From contig CAZTGZ010000007.1 in the NCBI GenBank assembly GCA_964613385.1, forward strand, positions 1 to 64,000: 64,000 bases of DNA, given 5' to 3'. The stretch comes from CAZTGZ01 sp964613385. GTDB lineage: Bacteria > Bacteroidota > Bacteroidia > NS11-12g > UBA9320. Under the pieces are notes generated by a model. That model had not been told where the DNA came from and searched no databases. It worked only from the letters and a program-made list of their open reading frames with translations. The translations under genes and the position numbers were made by a program. Shown one piece after another: positions 37,030 through 46,035 of the stretch (the stretch's first letter is position 1; each line of letters starts with the position of its first letter).

Positions 37030-39549
37030 TTACTCCTGATCTTTTTCCTTGGCGGCTTTCTTTGGCTTCGAATTCTTGAACTTCAGCTCATTCGTTTTTT
37101 TGTCCAAATCCACGGACATGGTATCTCCCTCATTGAGCTGAGATTTGAGAATTTCTTCGGCCAGCGGGTCTTCCAAATATTTCTGAATGGCTCTGTTTAA
37201 CGGCCGCGCGCCAAAATCACTGTCGAATCCTTTTTCAGCCAGATAGGCCTTCGCAGCTTCACTGATTTGAATATGATATCCAACAGATTCTATGCGATTA
37301 ATCAACTTCTGAACCGAAAGATTCAAAATCTTGGCGATGTCTTCTTTGCTCAACGAATTGAAAACGATCACGTCATCTATCCTGTTTAAAAACTCCGGAG
37401 AAAAGAATTTCTTCAAGGCGTTTTCAATCACATTTTTTGAAACAGCATCTGTGGTATTCAGCTTGGTGGTTGTATTGAATCCCATACCGGTTCCAAAATC
37501 CTTGAGCTGGCGGCTTCCGATATTGCTGGTCATGATGATAATGGTATTCCGGAAATCAACCCGACGTCCCAAACTGTCTGTAATAAATCCCTCGTCAAGA
37601 ATCTGAAGCATGATATTGAACACATCCGGATGCGCTTTTTCAATCTCGTCGAACAATATAACCGCATAAGGCTTTCTCCTTACTTTTTCCGTCAACAAAC
37701 CGCCTTCTTCATACCCTACATATCCCGGAGGTGCGCCTACCAAACGACTCACGCTGAATTTCTCCATATATTCACTCATATCGATTCGAATGAGCGTGTC
37801 TCTGGAATCAAACAAATATTCAGCGAGGCTCTTGGCCATTTCGGTTTTTCCCACACCGGTCGGGCCCAGAAAAATAAAAGAACCAATCGGTCTGTTGGGG
37901 TCTTTTAATCCCGCCCTGGTGCGTTGTATGGCCCGGGTGAGTTTCTCCACTGCTGCATCTTGTCCGATTACATGTCCTTTGAGTTCATCCGACATACTGA
38001 GGAGTTTTTGTCCTTCACTTTGAGCGATTCTCTTTACTGGAACACCGGTAATCATCGCCACAACTTCAGCAACATCTTCTTCGGTAACCTTGTATCTTTC
38101 GTTTCTTGTTTCTTCTTCCCAGCGTTGCTTCGCAATATCTAACTGTTCGAGCAGCGTTTTTTCCTTGTCTCTTAGTTTTGCCGCTTCTTCATATTTCTGG
38201 CTACGAACCACACGGTTCTTTTCTTCTTTAATTTCCTCAATTTTCTCTTCGAGTTCGAGGATTTCACGGGGAACATGAATATTCGATAAGTGCACCCGCG
38301 CTCCGGCCTCATCCATTACATCGATGGCTTTATCAGGTAAATGGCGGTCTGTGATATACCTCACGCTCATTTTTACGGCTGCGTCTAAAGCCTGATCAGT
38401 ATAAGTTACACCATGGTGGTCTTCATATTTATCTTTGATGTTGCGCAATATCTGGCTGGTTTCATCCGGACTGGCGGGTTCAACCATAACAGGTTGAAAT
38501 CTCCTTTCTAACGCGCCATCTTTCTCAATATATTGACGGTATTCATCTAAGGTGGTTGCGCCTATGCACTGTATTTCTCCTCTGGAAAGTGCGGGTTTGA
38601 ACATATTGGATGCATCCAGAGAACCGGAAGCTCCCCCGGCTCCAACAATGGTATGGATCTCGTCTATGAACAAAATCACATCTCTTGATTTTTCGAGTTC
38701 GTTCATCACCGCTTTCATCCGCTCCTCAAACTGTCCCCTGTATTTGGTTCCGGCAACAAGGGAAGCTAAATCAAGGGTAACAACTCTTTTATCATATAAA
38801 ACCCTGCTCACTTTTCTTTGAACAATGCGCAATGCCAATCCTTCAGCAATGGCAGTCTTGCCAACACCCGGTTCTCCAATTAATACCGGATTGTTCTTTT
38901 TACGGCGACTCAAAATTTGAGAAACACGCTCTATTTCTTTTTCTCTCCCAATAATGGGATCGAGTTTGTCATCTTCTGCCAATTTTGTCAGGTCTCTGCC
39001 AAAATTATCGAGCACAGGAGTTTTCGACTTGCCTCCTTTGCGCTGGTCGCCGGATTTTTTCTCTTCCTTGTAGAAGTCTTCGGGAGAGTCAGTGGACATT
39101 TCAGACTTAATTTCCTGTGGACCATTTTCCATGCTGGCTTTAAAAACTTCGTAGTCTATGCCATATTGTCGGAGTATTTGAGAGGCAATATTGTCTTCTT
39201 CGCGCAAAATGCTCAACAATAAATGCTCGGTGCCTATCACTTCACTTTTGAAAAGTTTGGCCTCTAAGTACGTGATTTTCAGCGCTTTTTCTGCTTGTTT
39301 GGTCAATGGAATATTGCCCAGATTCGTGCTTCTGCTGGCTGTATCCCGAATAGAATCTTCGATTGATTTTTTCAAGCGCAGCATATCCAATCCCATTTGT
39401 TTGAGGTTCAGCAGTGCTTTGCCTTCTCCTTCGCGGATAATTCCCAATAATAAATGCTCTGTTCCGATATATCCATGTCCCAGTCGTATGGCCTCTTCAC
39501 GGCTATACTGAATAACTTCTTTTACCCTGGGTGAAAATTTTGCTTCCAT
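37030..39549 (-). CDS. clpC: Clp protease ATP-binding subunit ClpC
   Basis: 839 residues. AAA+ unfoldase that feeds ClpP. Order: double Clp N-repeat (about 1-145), first AAA domain with GEPGVGKT, a UVR/middle-domain coiled coil (EEKIEEIKEEKNRVVRSQKY then EEAAKLRDKE), second AAA domain with GPTGVGKT, and a Lys-rich C-terminus. The UVR-type middle part distinguishes ClpC from ClpB and ClpA. The ClpP-binding loop is expected in the second AAA domain. It is preceded by a full promoter at 39579-39608 and is divergent from dnaB. ClpS, which lies 27 kb away, is the likely adaptor. Confidence 0.96.
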   Translation of the reverse strand: MEAKFSPRVKEVIQYSREEAIRLGHGYIGTEHLLLGIIREGEGKALLNLKQMGLDMLRLKKSIEDSIRDTASRSTNLGNIPLTKQAEKALKITYLEAKLFKSEVIGTEHLLLSILREEDNIASQILRQYGIDYEVFKASMENGPQEIKSEMSTDSPEDFYKEEKKSGDQRKGGKSKTPVLDNFGRDLTKLAEDDKLDPIIGREKEIERVSQILSRRKKNNPVLIGEPGVGKTAIAEGLALRIVQRKVSRVLYDKRVVTLDLASLVAGTKYRGQFEERMKAVMNELEKSRDVILFIDEIHTIVGAGGASGSLDASNMFKPALSRGEIQCIGATTLDEYRQYIEKDGALERRFQPVMVEPASPDETSQILRNIKDKYEDHHGVTYTDQALDAAVKMSVRYITDRHLPDKAIDVMDEAGARVHLSNIHVPREILELEEKIEEIKEEKNRVVRSQKYEEAAKLRDKEKTLLEQLDIAKQRWEEETRNERYKVTEEDVAEVVAMITGVPVKRIAQSEGQKLLSMSDELKGHVIGQDAAVEKLTRAIQRTRAGLKDPNRPIGSFIFLGPTGVGKTEMAKSLAEYLFDSRDTLIRIDMSEYMEKFSVSRLVGAPPGYVGYEEGGLLTEKVRRKPYAVILFDEIEKAHPDVFNIMLQILDEGFITDSLGRRVDFRNTIIIMTSNIGSRQLKDFGTGMGFNTTTKLNTTDAVSKNVIENALKKFFSPEFLNRIDDVIVFNSLSKEDIAKILNLSVQKLINRIESVGYHIQISEAAKAYLAEKGFDSDFGARPLNRAIQKYLEDPLAEEILKSQLNEGDTMSVDLDKKTNELKFKNSKPKKAAKEKDQE

Positions 39550-39578
39550 AACTCTGCTGTTTATCTCTGACGTACTGA

Positions 39579-39608
39579 CAAATATAGTTCCAAATAGAAA
39601 GCTAACAA
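39579..39608 (-). promoter_or_regulatory. Promoter (-33 TTG / -7 TATATTTG) of clpC
   Basis: On the minus strand TTG (39608-39606), a 19-base spacer and TATATTTG (39586-39579). The ATG is at 39549, giving a leader of about 25 bases. Confidence 0.7.
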
Positions 39609-39805
39609 TGCAGACTGCGTCTGTGTTTTGTCAGCATGGCCAAAAAAATGGATTTCTTGTTCCTATTACGTTAAAAACGAATGAATATTCAAATTCAGAT
39701 TTCCGAATTTATCGGTTGAAAAGAATAAAAGCGTAAGAATCAAGGGATTCAGATGAACTCATTTTACACGGTTTAAGCGATATTAATATAATGTAGTAGA
39801 TGTTA

Positions 39806-39897
39806 TGTGGACAGTATTGTGTTTAAAATCAGATGATTGTGGTTCTAAATTGTCGTAATCCACAGAGAATCCACAAAGAATAAAGCAATGTGAATAA
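39806..39897. other. Cluster of DnaA-box-like motifs in the clpC-dnaB spacer
   Basis: In the 412-bp spacer: TGTGGACAG (39806-39814), TGTGGTTCT (39838-39846, weak), TAATCCACA (39856-39864), GAATCCACA (39867-39875) and TGTGAATAA (39889-39897). The last reads TTATTCACA on the minus strand, an exact TTATNCACA DnaA box. The two middle motifs share orientation and are 11 bases apart, about one helical turn. An AT-rich stretch (39660-39805) adjoins the cluster. It could be the replication origin or a DnaA-controlled dnaB promoter. The mainly minus-strand genes on both sides do not show the strand switch expected at an origin. Confidence 0.45.
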
Positions 39898-39961
39898 GTC
39901 AAATGTGCGGAAAATTTGAAACGTTATCTTACCAGAAGCTTTTAATTTCGAATCTGAAAAT

Positions 39962-41449
39962 ATGGCAGAAAGATTAAAAAACAAACAGGGTGATTTAAGG
40001 GAAGCTATGCGCAGGAAGTCTGTCGATTTTGTATTAGACGGAAAACTGCCACCACAGGCACCTGATCTCGAAGAGGCGGTGCTTGGGGCCATGATGCTGG
40101 AAAAACAGGCTCCGGAAAAAGTACTGGATATCCTGAAAGAACATACTTTTTATTCAGATGTTCACCGTGAAATTTTTGTAGCCATTAAGCATCTGTATGA
40201 ATCCGGGAATCCGGTTGACATTTTGACCGTAACAGATCAGTTGCGCAAGGAAGGAAAGCTCGAATTGGCCGGCGGGGCTTATTATATCACGAAGTTGACC
40301 AATAAGGTGTCATCTGCCGCGAACATTGAGTATCATGCCAGAATATTAATTCAGAAACAAATTCAACGGGAATTGATTCGGATTTCCGGTGAAATTGGCA
40401 GAAGGGCCTTTGACGAACAAATAGATGCATTCGAATTGTTGGACGAAGCAGAGAAAAACCTTTTTTCCATCAAGGATGAGTCCATTAAGCGAAACTATTC
40501 GAAAATCGACGATCTCATCAGCAAGGCAATTAAACAAATAGAATCCATTACTTCAAATGAAGGATTGACCGGAGTGCCTTCAGGTTTTACGCAATTAGAC
40601 CATCTGACTTCTGGATGGCAAAACTCAGATTTGGTGATTATTGCAGGTCGTCCGGGTATGGGTAAGACCGCTTTCGTACTTACCATTGCCAGAAATGCCG
40701 CCGTAGACCATAAGTTACCCGTGGCCATTTTCTCCTTGGAGATGTCATCCATTCAGTTGGTAACCAGGCTTATAGCCGGCGAAGCTGAAATCACTTCCGA
40801 TAAACTTAAAAAGGGGAATCTGCAACCGTTTGAATGGGAACAACTCAATGCAAACGTGGCCAGATTAAGTGAGGCTCCACTGTATATCGACGATACTCCG
40901 GCACTCTCCATTTTTGACCTCAAAGCCAAGGCCAGGAGGTTGAAAAAGCATCAGAACATAGCCCTGATTATCATTGATTATCTTCAATTGATGAAAGGAG
41001 ATGATAAAAATATCGGAAATCGCGAGCAGGAAATCAGTTATATCTCCCGATCACTGAAAGAACTTGCCAAGGAACTCGATGTGCCCGTTATTACGCTGGC
41101 TCAGTTGAGTCGTGAGGTTGAAAAACGAAGTGATAAATTGCCAATTTTGTCTGATTTGAGGGAATCCGGGTCTATTGAACAGGATGCCGACATCGTAGGT
41201 TTTATATACAGGCCGGAATACTATAAAATTTACCAGGATGCCGAAGGAAACGATTTACATGGCATCGGTCAGATTATCATTGAAAAACACAGAAACGGAC
41301 CAACAGGTAAAGCCAATCTGAAGTTCAGAGGTGAATTTGCCAAATTCTCGGATTTAGATCCTGTTTTGCCGGATTATGACCCAAGCATTTCCGAGCCTCC
41401 CAGATTGACCTTTGGCTCAAAGATGAACGAAGACGACGCCCCTTTCTGA
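39962..41449 (+). CDS. dnaB: Replicative DNA helicase DnaB
   Basis: 495 residues. The N-terminal DnaB domain (about 30-130: APDLEEAVLGAMML) and the RecA-like motor (about 200-460) are present. Walker A is GRPGMGKT (229-236) and Walker B is IIIDYLQLM; the arginine-finger region is in LSDLRESGSIEQDADIVGF. It unwinds DNA at the fork as a hexamer. A TAATTTCG element, one base off the -7 consensus, lies 13 bases upstream, and the DnaA-box-like cluster precedes that. It is convergent with the beta-helix/barrel OMP gene, which begins at the next base. Confidence 0.97.
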   Translation: MAERLKNKQGDLREAMRRKSVDFVLDGKLPPQAPDLEEAVLGAMMLEKQAPEKVLDILKEHTFYSDVHREIFVAIKHLYESGNPVDILTVTDQLRKEGKLELAGGAYYITKLTNKVSSAANIEYHARILIQKQIQRELIRISGEIGRRAFDEQIDAFELLDEAEKNLFSIKDESIKRNYSKIDDLISKAIKQIESITSNEGLTGVPSGFTQLDHLTSGWQNSDLVIIAGRPGMGKTAFVLTIARNAAVDHKLPVAIFSLEMSSIQLVTRLIAGEAEITSDKLKKGNLQPFEWEQLNANVARLSEAPLYIDDTPALSIFDLKAKARRLKKHQNIALIIIDYLQLMKGDDKNIGNREQEISYISRSLKELAKELDVPVITLAQLSREVEKRSDKLPILSDLRESGSIEQDADIVGFIYRPEYYKIYQDAEGNDLHGIGQIIIEKHRNGPTGKANLKFRGEFAKFSDLDPVLPDYDPSISEPPRLTFGSKMNEDDAPF

Positions 41450-43624
41450 TTATCTGAAGTGGAAAATAACGCTTAAGCCATAATAAGCATATCCGTCATA
41501 ATCTGCTGAGGATGAGCGCTGACCTTTTAAATTCGTTGGGTTTGCCACTTTCGCGGCAGATTCACCCAAATCGGGGTTAGCAGCAATTAAAGCCTCTGAA
41601 TCCGGGTAAAATCCGGTACTCAAATCATCCAAATAATCTGTGAACAGTTTGGTATAGGTATAAGAAAAGGCTATGGAAGTGGTTTTGCTCAGCTCTTTTC
41701 TGAGTTTTATTCCCAAAGGAATTCCAACAGAAAATTTTGAGTATCTGTTATCCGCACCATTCAAGGTCTGACCTTCCGTTCCAATGGAGCGCAAATCGTA
41801 ATAAGTGCCATCATATCGGCCCATCGGTTTAAAATAATATCCTTGAAAACCGATGAACCCTGAAGGAATCAGGTACTTTGGACCGGCAATCTTAAACAGA
41901 TCGTATTCCATCAGCAAGCCAAAATCAACAACAGTGGTGCGCGTATTTAATTTTCGTTTGAAACCTGTTCCCCTCGATTTACCGATGGTGCTGGCCACGT
42001 CGTCATCTCCAACCAGAATCAGATAATTAGAACGCAATTCCAATTTCCATCTGTCTTTAAAATGATATCCACCCCGAACACCCATGGCAGGTCTGGCATT
42101 GGCCGGATATACTCTCAGACCATCTGCTGCCAAATCACCGAAGTAAATGGATGAACCGCTGAACAACTCGAACTCATAATAGGGTTTGAACTTGAAATAA
42201 TTCGTATCTACCGGCAGGTTGGTGTTCTGTAAGTTTTTGAAAACATTGGTGTCATTGGTTTCAAAATCCTTGGCCGTGAATTTTGTTGGAATCTCATCCA
42301 AATCTCTGAATTTGAAGAAGATTTCGCGATTTTCATTCAGGAATATTCTCTTCCCGATGGTTACCGAAGGTATTTCAAAAAGTTTGGGGTCATATAATCC
42401 GTCAACAACAAAATAGCCATTCGGTAGTTTTTTCTGAACTTTGTCCAATAAGCTTATGGTCAGTGTCTTATCGCCATTGCTTAGGGTGCTTTCATGTTCC
42501 AGATGCTTAATGTACATCGTGTCATTGATGAGAAAATGATAAGCCACCTTAAAATCTTTACCCGCACTTAGAGGTTGGTTGGAGTGGAAGGTAAAATCTC
42601 TGATTCCTTCACCCCATTGTTTGAATGGTTCATCTTCACCGATAGGATCTCCATTCACATAAATCTTGTAAATATGACCGTTTAATTCTCCATTTGGCAA
42701 CTCCATTAATTCGTTAAAATATACGAATGGCGCCCTTTGATTGGCAGAAATCTGATCAAACATTTTGGATAATTCCTCCGGTGACTTTTCGCCGAAATAG
42801 TTGGTAGACAGATTTAAGGATTCCGCGCTTCCAATAGTGGTGATGTTCACCGGATAAAACTCCACGGTGTCTCTGAAAATCATGCTGCTAAAATTATAGC
42901 AGATACTGTTTCCCTGGATGTTCGGAGCATTGGCAGCCGGAGCATCGTGGTAATTGATAAAAAGAGGAGAGGAGAACAAGCCGTTGGTTTCACGCCCGGT
43001 GTATTCGTTCCGGGTTACTACATTGTTCACGATATTGAACTTTATGTAGTCACTGGCGATGTTGGCAAATAATATACCTCCGGAATTATTGGAGAATGTA
43101 TTTCCAATCAGGGAGACTTCAATTTTTTTCGTTGCCTGGATTTGGTCAATGTCCTGAAATTCAATTGAAATTTCGTTCTTTTTCAAATCTTTGAACAAAC
43201 AGTTCTGTATAGAAATATTATCGCGATACCAGTTTTTCTGAAAATGTACAGGCTTTTTCAATTGTTTGAATTTAACGTAATTCAACTGTGTAGTTCCCTC
43301 ATTGAATTCTCTGAAAACCAAACCGTTGCCCGGATTTTTGTCGTCAAGACTGGTGATAAAAATGAAATTCTTAGGCGCTCCATTCATCACAATATTACCA
43401 CCGGCAATAATGCTTACATCTGGTCCTAACAGGAAGTTTGTGCCTGGATTTACGATCAGCTTCGCATCTTTTTTAATGTATACATTCTTCTTAACCACAT
43501 AGTTGCCCGGTTCCAACACTAAGTCTTCTTCAATAACCGAAGGAAGTTCAAGGGTTGTTTGTGCCTGCAGGTAATGCGAAAAGGCAAAAAGAATGAGCCA
43601 TATAGCAAGTATTTTACGCATCAT
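41450..43624 (-). CDS. Outer-membrane protein with beta-helix and C-terminal barrel, linked to the GldLM-like motor
   Basis: 724 residues (second ATG three bases later). Signal peptide ending LQAQ near residue 22. Residues about 30-290 read as a right-handed parallel beta-helix: GNYVVKKNVYIKKDAKLIVN, GGNIVMNGAPKNFIFITS, ISIQNCLFKDL, VSLIGNTFSNNSGGILF, FNIVNNVVTRN. A middle beta region follows. The last ~240 residues look like an outer-membrane barrel, with GGYHFKDRWKLELRSNYLI and the terminal strand YAYYGLSVIFHFR. The ATG overlaps the stop of the gldM-like gene by 4 bases, so the three genes form one operon. The placement suggests an outer-membrane partner of the motor. No family assignment is offered. 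Confidence 0.75.
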   Translation of the reverse strand: MMRKILAIWLILFAFSHYLQAQTTLELPSVIEEDLVLEPGNYVVKKNVYIKKDAKLIVNPGTNFLLGPDVSIIAGGNIVMNGAPKNFIFITSLDDKNPGNGLVFREFNEGTTQLNYVKFKQLKKPVHFQKNWYRDNISIQNCLFKDLKKNEISIEFQDIDQIQATKKIEVSLIGNTFSNNSGGILFANIASDYIKFNIVNNVVTRNEYTGRETNGLFSSPLFINYHDAPAANAPNIQGNSICYNFSSMIFRDTVEFYPVNITTIGSAESLNLSTNYFGEKSPEELSKMFDQISANQRAPFVYFNELMELPNGELNGHIYKIYVNGDPIGEDEPFKQWGEGIRDFTFHSNQPLSAGKDFKVAYHFLINDTMYIKHLEHESTLSNGDKTLTISLLDKVQKKLPNGYFVVDGLYDPKLFEIPSVTIGKRIFLNENREIFFKFRDLDEIPTKFTAKDFETNDTNVFKNLQNTNLPVDTNYFKFKPYYEFELFSGSSIYFGDLAADGLRVYPANARPAMGVRGGYHFKDRWKLELRSNYLILVGDDDVASTIGKSRGTGFKRKLNTRTTVVDFGLLMEYDLFKIAGPKYLIPSGFIGFQGYYFKPMGRYDGTYYDLRSIGTEGQTLNGADNRYSKFSVGIPLGIKLRKELSKTTSIAFSYTYTKLFTDYLDDLSTGFYPDSEALIAANPDLGESAAKVANPTNLKGQRSSSADYDGYAYYGLSVIFHFR

Positions 43625-45270
43625 TTGAACTCGAGATTATAAGGGTTAAGAATGATACGATTACCCAAATTCGATTTGGCCACAATGTCGGTAATCATCA
43701 ACTTGTCGCCAGCATTTGCTTTCGTTAAAAGATCCAGTAAATATGGATTAAACGCACTGCCCGAGTTAACAAAAGGTTTGGTAATGGCTGTGTGCTTATT
43801 ATAAATCATGGTTACGGTGAACTCTTGAATAAAATAGGTTTCGTCAACCAGATATTCATCCGTTTTAACCACCATTGACTTCATATTTCTGGCAGCCTGA
43901 ATATTTACTTTACTGCCGTTTTCAAACCCGTTTACCTGTGCAATTGGCTGTGTTAAAGCGCGTACTGCAAACATTTGTTCCGCCACTTTTACGATTCCGT
44001 ACGGCATGCGTGCAAAAATGGAAACCAGTACGATGCCAGTTTCGTTTACGCGTGCATAAAACTTGTCGCCTTTTCTGAATATTTCACCTTTAGAAATGCT
44101 GGCCACCAATTTGTCTTCCGTTCCGAATTCACTTGTTTTTATGTTCAAAGGATTGTCAATTCCCGCATAAATAGTTGACAATTTGGTGTTCTGTATGACC
44201 GGTTCTACGTCAATTACCCGAATAGATTTGCTCACCTTTTTTACACCATCACTGAAACTAACGGTGTATCTTCCTTTTGATACAGGCAGATAAATAAATG
44301 GACCCGGTTTTGACATCGAAAAGTTGCGATTATCCTGAGGGCCATTCACCAAAATGGTCACTCTTTTGGTGATGGAAGTATCAAAATACACCTCAAATTT
44401 GAATGGGTGGCCTTCCGGATATATCGTGTCTGAAGCAGATTGTACATAAAGCAGGGAAGTGGACTTCTTTGGTTCATCCTTGCCATTGATATATTCTTTG
44501 TTCTGAATGTTCTCAAAGAATTCACGAATGGTATTTGCATTTCCGATTTGTTCAACCTGATTCTCTTTAAAGTTTTGCATGACCTTTAACGGAGTAGGTT
44601 GGTTGCGCTCTTCAACTAGATTTCTGATGATTTGCTCGTAAGCATAAATCCTCAATCTCTCCATGCCGGCCTTGAAGTGATTCAGGTTCATGACAGAAAT
44701 ATTCAAAGGGGCACCTGCAAAATAGAATGCGCGGGCATTTACTCTGGAGCCATCGGATTTTTGAATAATTTTATGTACCGGAAACATCTCGTTTAATGGT
44801 TCAAGATGCTCAAAACCAATGATTTCTGTAATAAATTCTTTGTAATTGCGAACTAAATGCATCACACTGTCGGCCATGCCATTGCTGATGAGCAACTCCT
44901 GAGTTGTTTCGGTTTTCTTTCCTTGATTAAAATATCCAAAACTGTCCACACCATCTTTGGAAATTAAATCCAATTTCAGTCGCTCCACAAATTGATTCAT
45001 CTCCTGAGAGAAATCCTCTATATCTAAGAATTTCTGTTTTGTTTTTTCGTAGAGTTCAGGATCGTCTTTGAGTAGATTGAGAAAATACAAGGCGGTTTCG
45101 GTATTTTCTTTTCCTGCATCTTTAGACAGCATATCCAAACTGCGACTGCTGTGCTGTACCGAATCCAGGAAGTCGGACGGTATATAAGAGAAAAGAAATG
45201 CCATCAGAATCAGGTAGATCAGGTTGATCGCCTTTTGTCTGAGTTTCTTTCCCGGATTATCGTATGCCAT
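43621..45270 (-). CDS. GldM-like motor protein
   Basis: 549 residues. GldM is the periplasm-spanning stator/rotor partner of the T9SS and gliding motor. One N-terminal membrane helix (about 11-30, RQKAINLIYLILMAFLFSYI) keeps the arginine and tyrosine (R11, Y19) that correspond to the functionally important R9 and Y17 of Flavobacterium GldM. A large periplasmic part follows with a helical D1-like region and beta domains. Its helix sequence and overall plan fit GldM, but similarity in the periplasmic part is not obvious, so this is a paralogue. It follows the gldL-like gene by 32 bp and overlaps the OMP gene by 4 bases. No gldK or gldN flanks it. Confidence 0.8.
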   Translation of the reverse strand: MAYDNPGKKLRQKAINLIYLILMAFLFSYIPSDFLDSVQHSSRSLDMLSKDAGKENTETALYFLNLLKDDPELYEKTKQKFLDIEDFSQEMNQFVERLKLDLISKDGVDSFGYFNQGKKTETTQELLISNGMADSVMHLVRNYKEFITEIIGFEHLEPLNEMFPVHKIIQKSDGSRVNARAFYFAGAPLNISVMNLNHFKAGMERLRIYAYEQIIRNLVEERNQPTPLKVMQNFKENQVEQIGNANTIREFFENIQNKEYINGKDEPKKSTSLLYVQSASDTIYPEGHPFKFEVYFDTSITKRVTILVNGPQDNRNFSMSKPGPFIYLPVSKGRYTVSFSDGVKKVSKSIRVIDVEPVIQNTKLSTIYAGIDNPLNIKTSEFGTEDKLVASISKGEIFRKGDKFYARVNETGIVLVSIFARMPYGIVKVAEQMFAVRALTQPIAQVNGFENGSKVNIQAARNMKSMVVKTDEYLVDETYFIQEFTVTMIYNKHTAITKPFVNSGSAFNPYLLDLLTKANAGDKLMITDIVAKSNLGNRIILNPYNLEFK

Positions 45271-45302
45271 GACTTTGCGTATTTTTCTTTGATGTTAGTA
45301 GT

Positions 45303-45827
45303 TTAGAATTTGTAGTTTTCAAATTCTTTAAGTCTGTCGTTGGCACTGGCTATCTTGATTTTCAGACTGTTGATCTGCTGCTGATATTCGAGCGTGCTTT
45401 GCGACATTATCTCATAATTTTTCTCCAATACTTCTACCGTCTTATTCAATTTGCTGGTGGCTTCGTTTAAATGCTGTAAATTGTTGTCTAATGACACGAT
45501 GGAGTTGAGGATTTTTTCCAATTGCTGCTCTCGTGTAACTGTTGCAACCGATTCAACACTCTCTATGGATTCGAGTTCTTCAGTTTCTTCAGAAGCCGCC
45601 TGGTCTTTTAGCTGAGGGAAAATTCTATCCCACTTGTACTCCTGACGGTAAGACTTCCACTCGAAAGCAGATATCAAAAAGATAAATGCTTCCCCGATCA
45701 AACCGATCATAAACAGATAGTCGGCAAACTTCCAGCCCATGAATTTAAAAAGGGCAGCAATCAGGATAATGGCCGCGCCAACACCGTAGAAGAAATTTAT
45801 CAAGTCGAACTTTTTCTGGGTTTCCAT
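45303..45827 (-). CDS. GldL-like motor protein
   Basis: 174 residues from the ATG at 45827 (an upstream in-frame ATG at 45875 would add a dubious segment). GldL is the proton-channel subunit of the T9SS/gliding motor. Two membrane helices: about 10-30 (LINFFYGVGAAIILIAALF) and about 36-54 (DYLFMIGLIGEAFIFLISAF). They keep the buried glutamate E46 (GEAFIFLISAFE), equivalent to the essential E49 of Flavobacterium GldL, and E56. The C-terminal part is a cytoplasmic coiled coil (LEKILNSIVSLDNNLQHLNE...). It is shorter than canonical GldL (about 215). It is the first gene of the operon, after the pruA terminator. Confidence 0.85.
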   Translation of the reverse strand: METQKKFDLINFFYGVGAAIILIAALFKFMGWKFADYLFMIGLIGEAFIFLISAFEWKSYRQEYKWDRIFPQLKDQAASEETEELESIESVESVATVTREQQLEKILNSIVSLDNNLQHLNEATSKLNKTVEVLEKNYEIMSQSTLEYQQQINSLKIKIASANDRLKEFENYKF

Positions 45828-45952
45828 ATTGAAATCGTTTTTCATCAACTGCCAATATACGTGCCATGCGAGCACTTAAGCGCATATTTGAAAAATCGCT
45901 TATTCCACAGAAAGTCGTAAAATGCAGAAAATCAGATAGATACAATGTTAAC

Positions 45953-45982
45953 AAAGGTGGTATGATGAGGATACCACCCTTT
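45953..45982 (-). terminator. Possible terminator after pruA
   Basis: On the minus strand AAAGGGTGGTAT, a 7-base loop, then ATACCACCTTT: 11 paired bases with one bulged G. Downstream is TTTGTTAAC, a weak T-tract. It lies between pruA and the gldL-like gene, both on the minus strand. Confidence 0.5.
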
Positions 45983-46035
45983 GCTAAAAATGAAAATATT
46001 TCCCAAAAGTGGAAAAAATTGCTAAAAAAGAAAGT

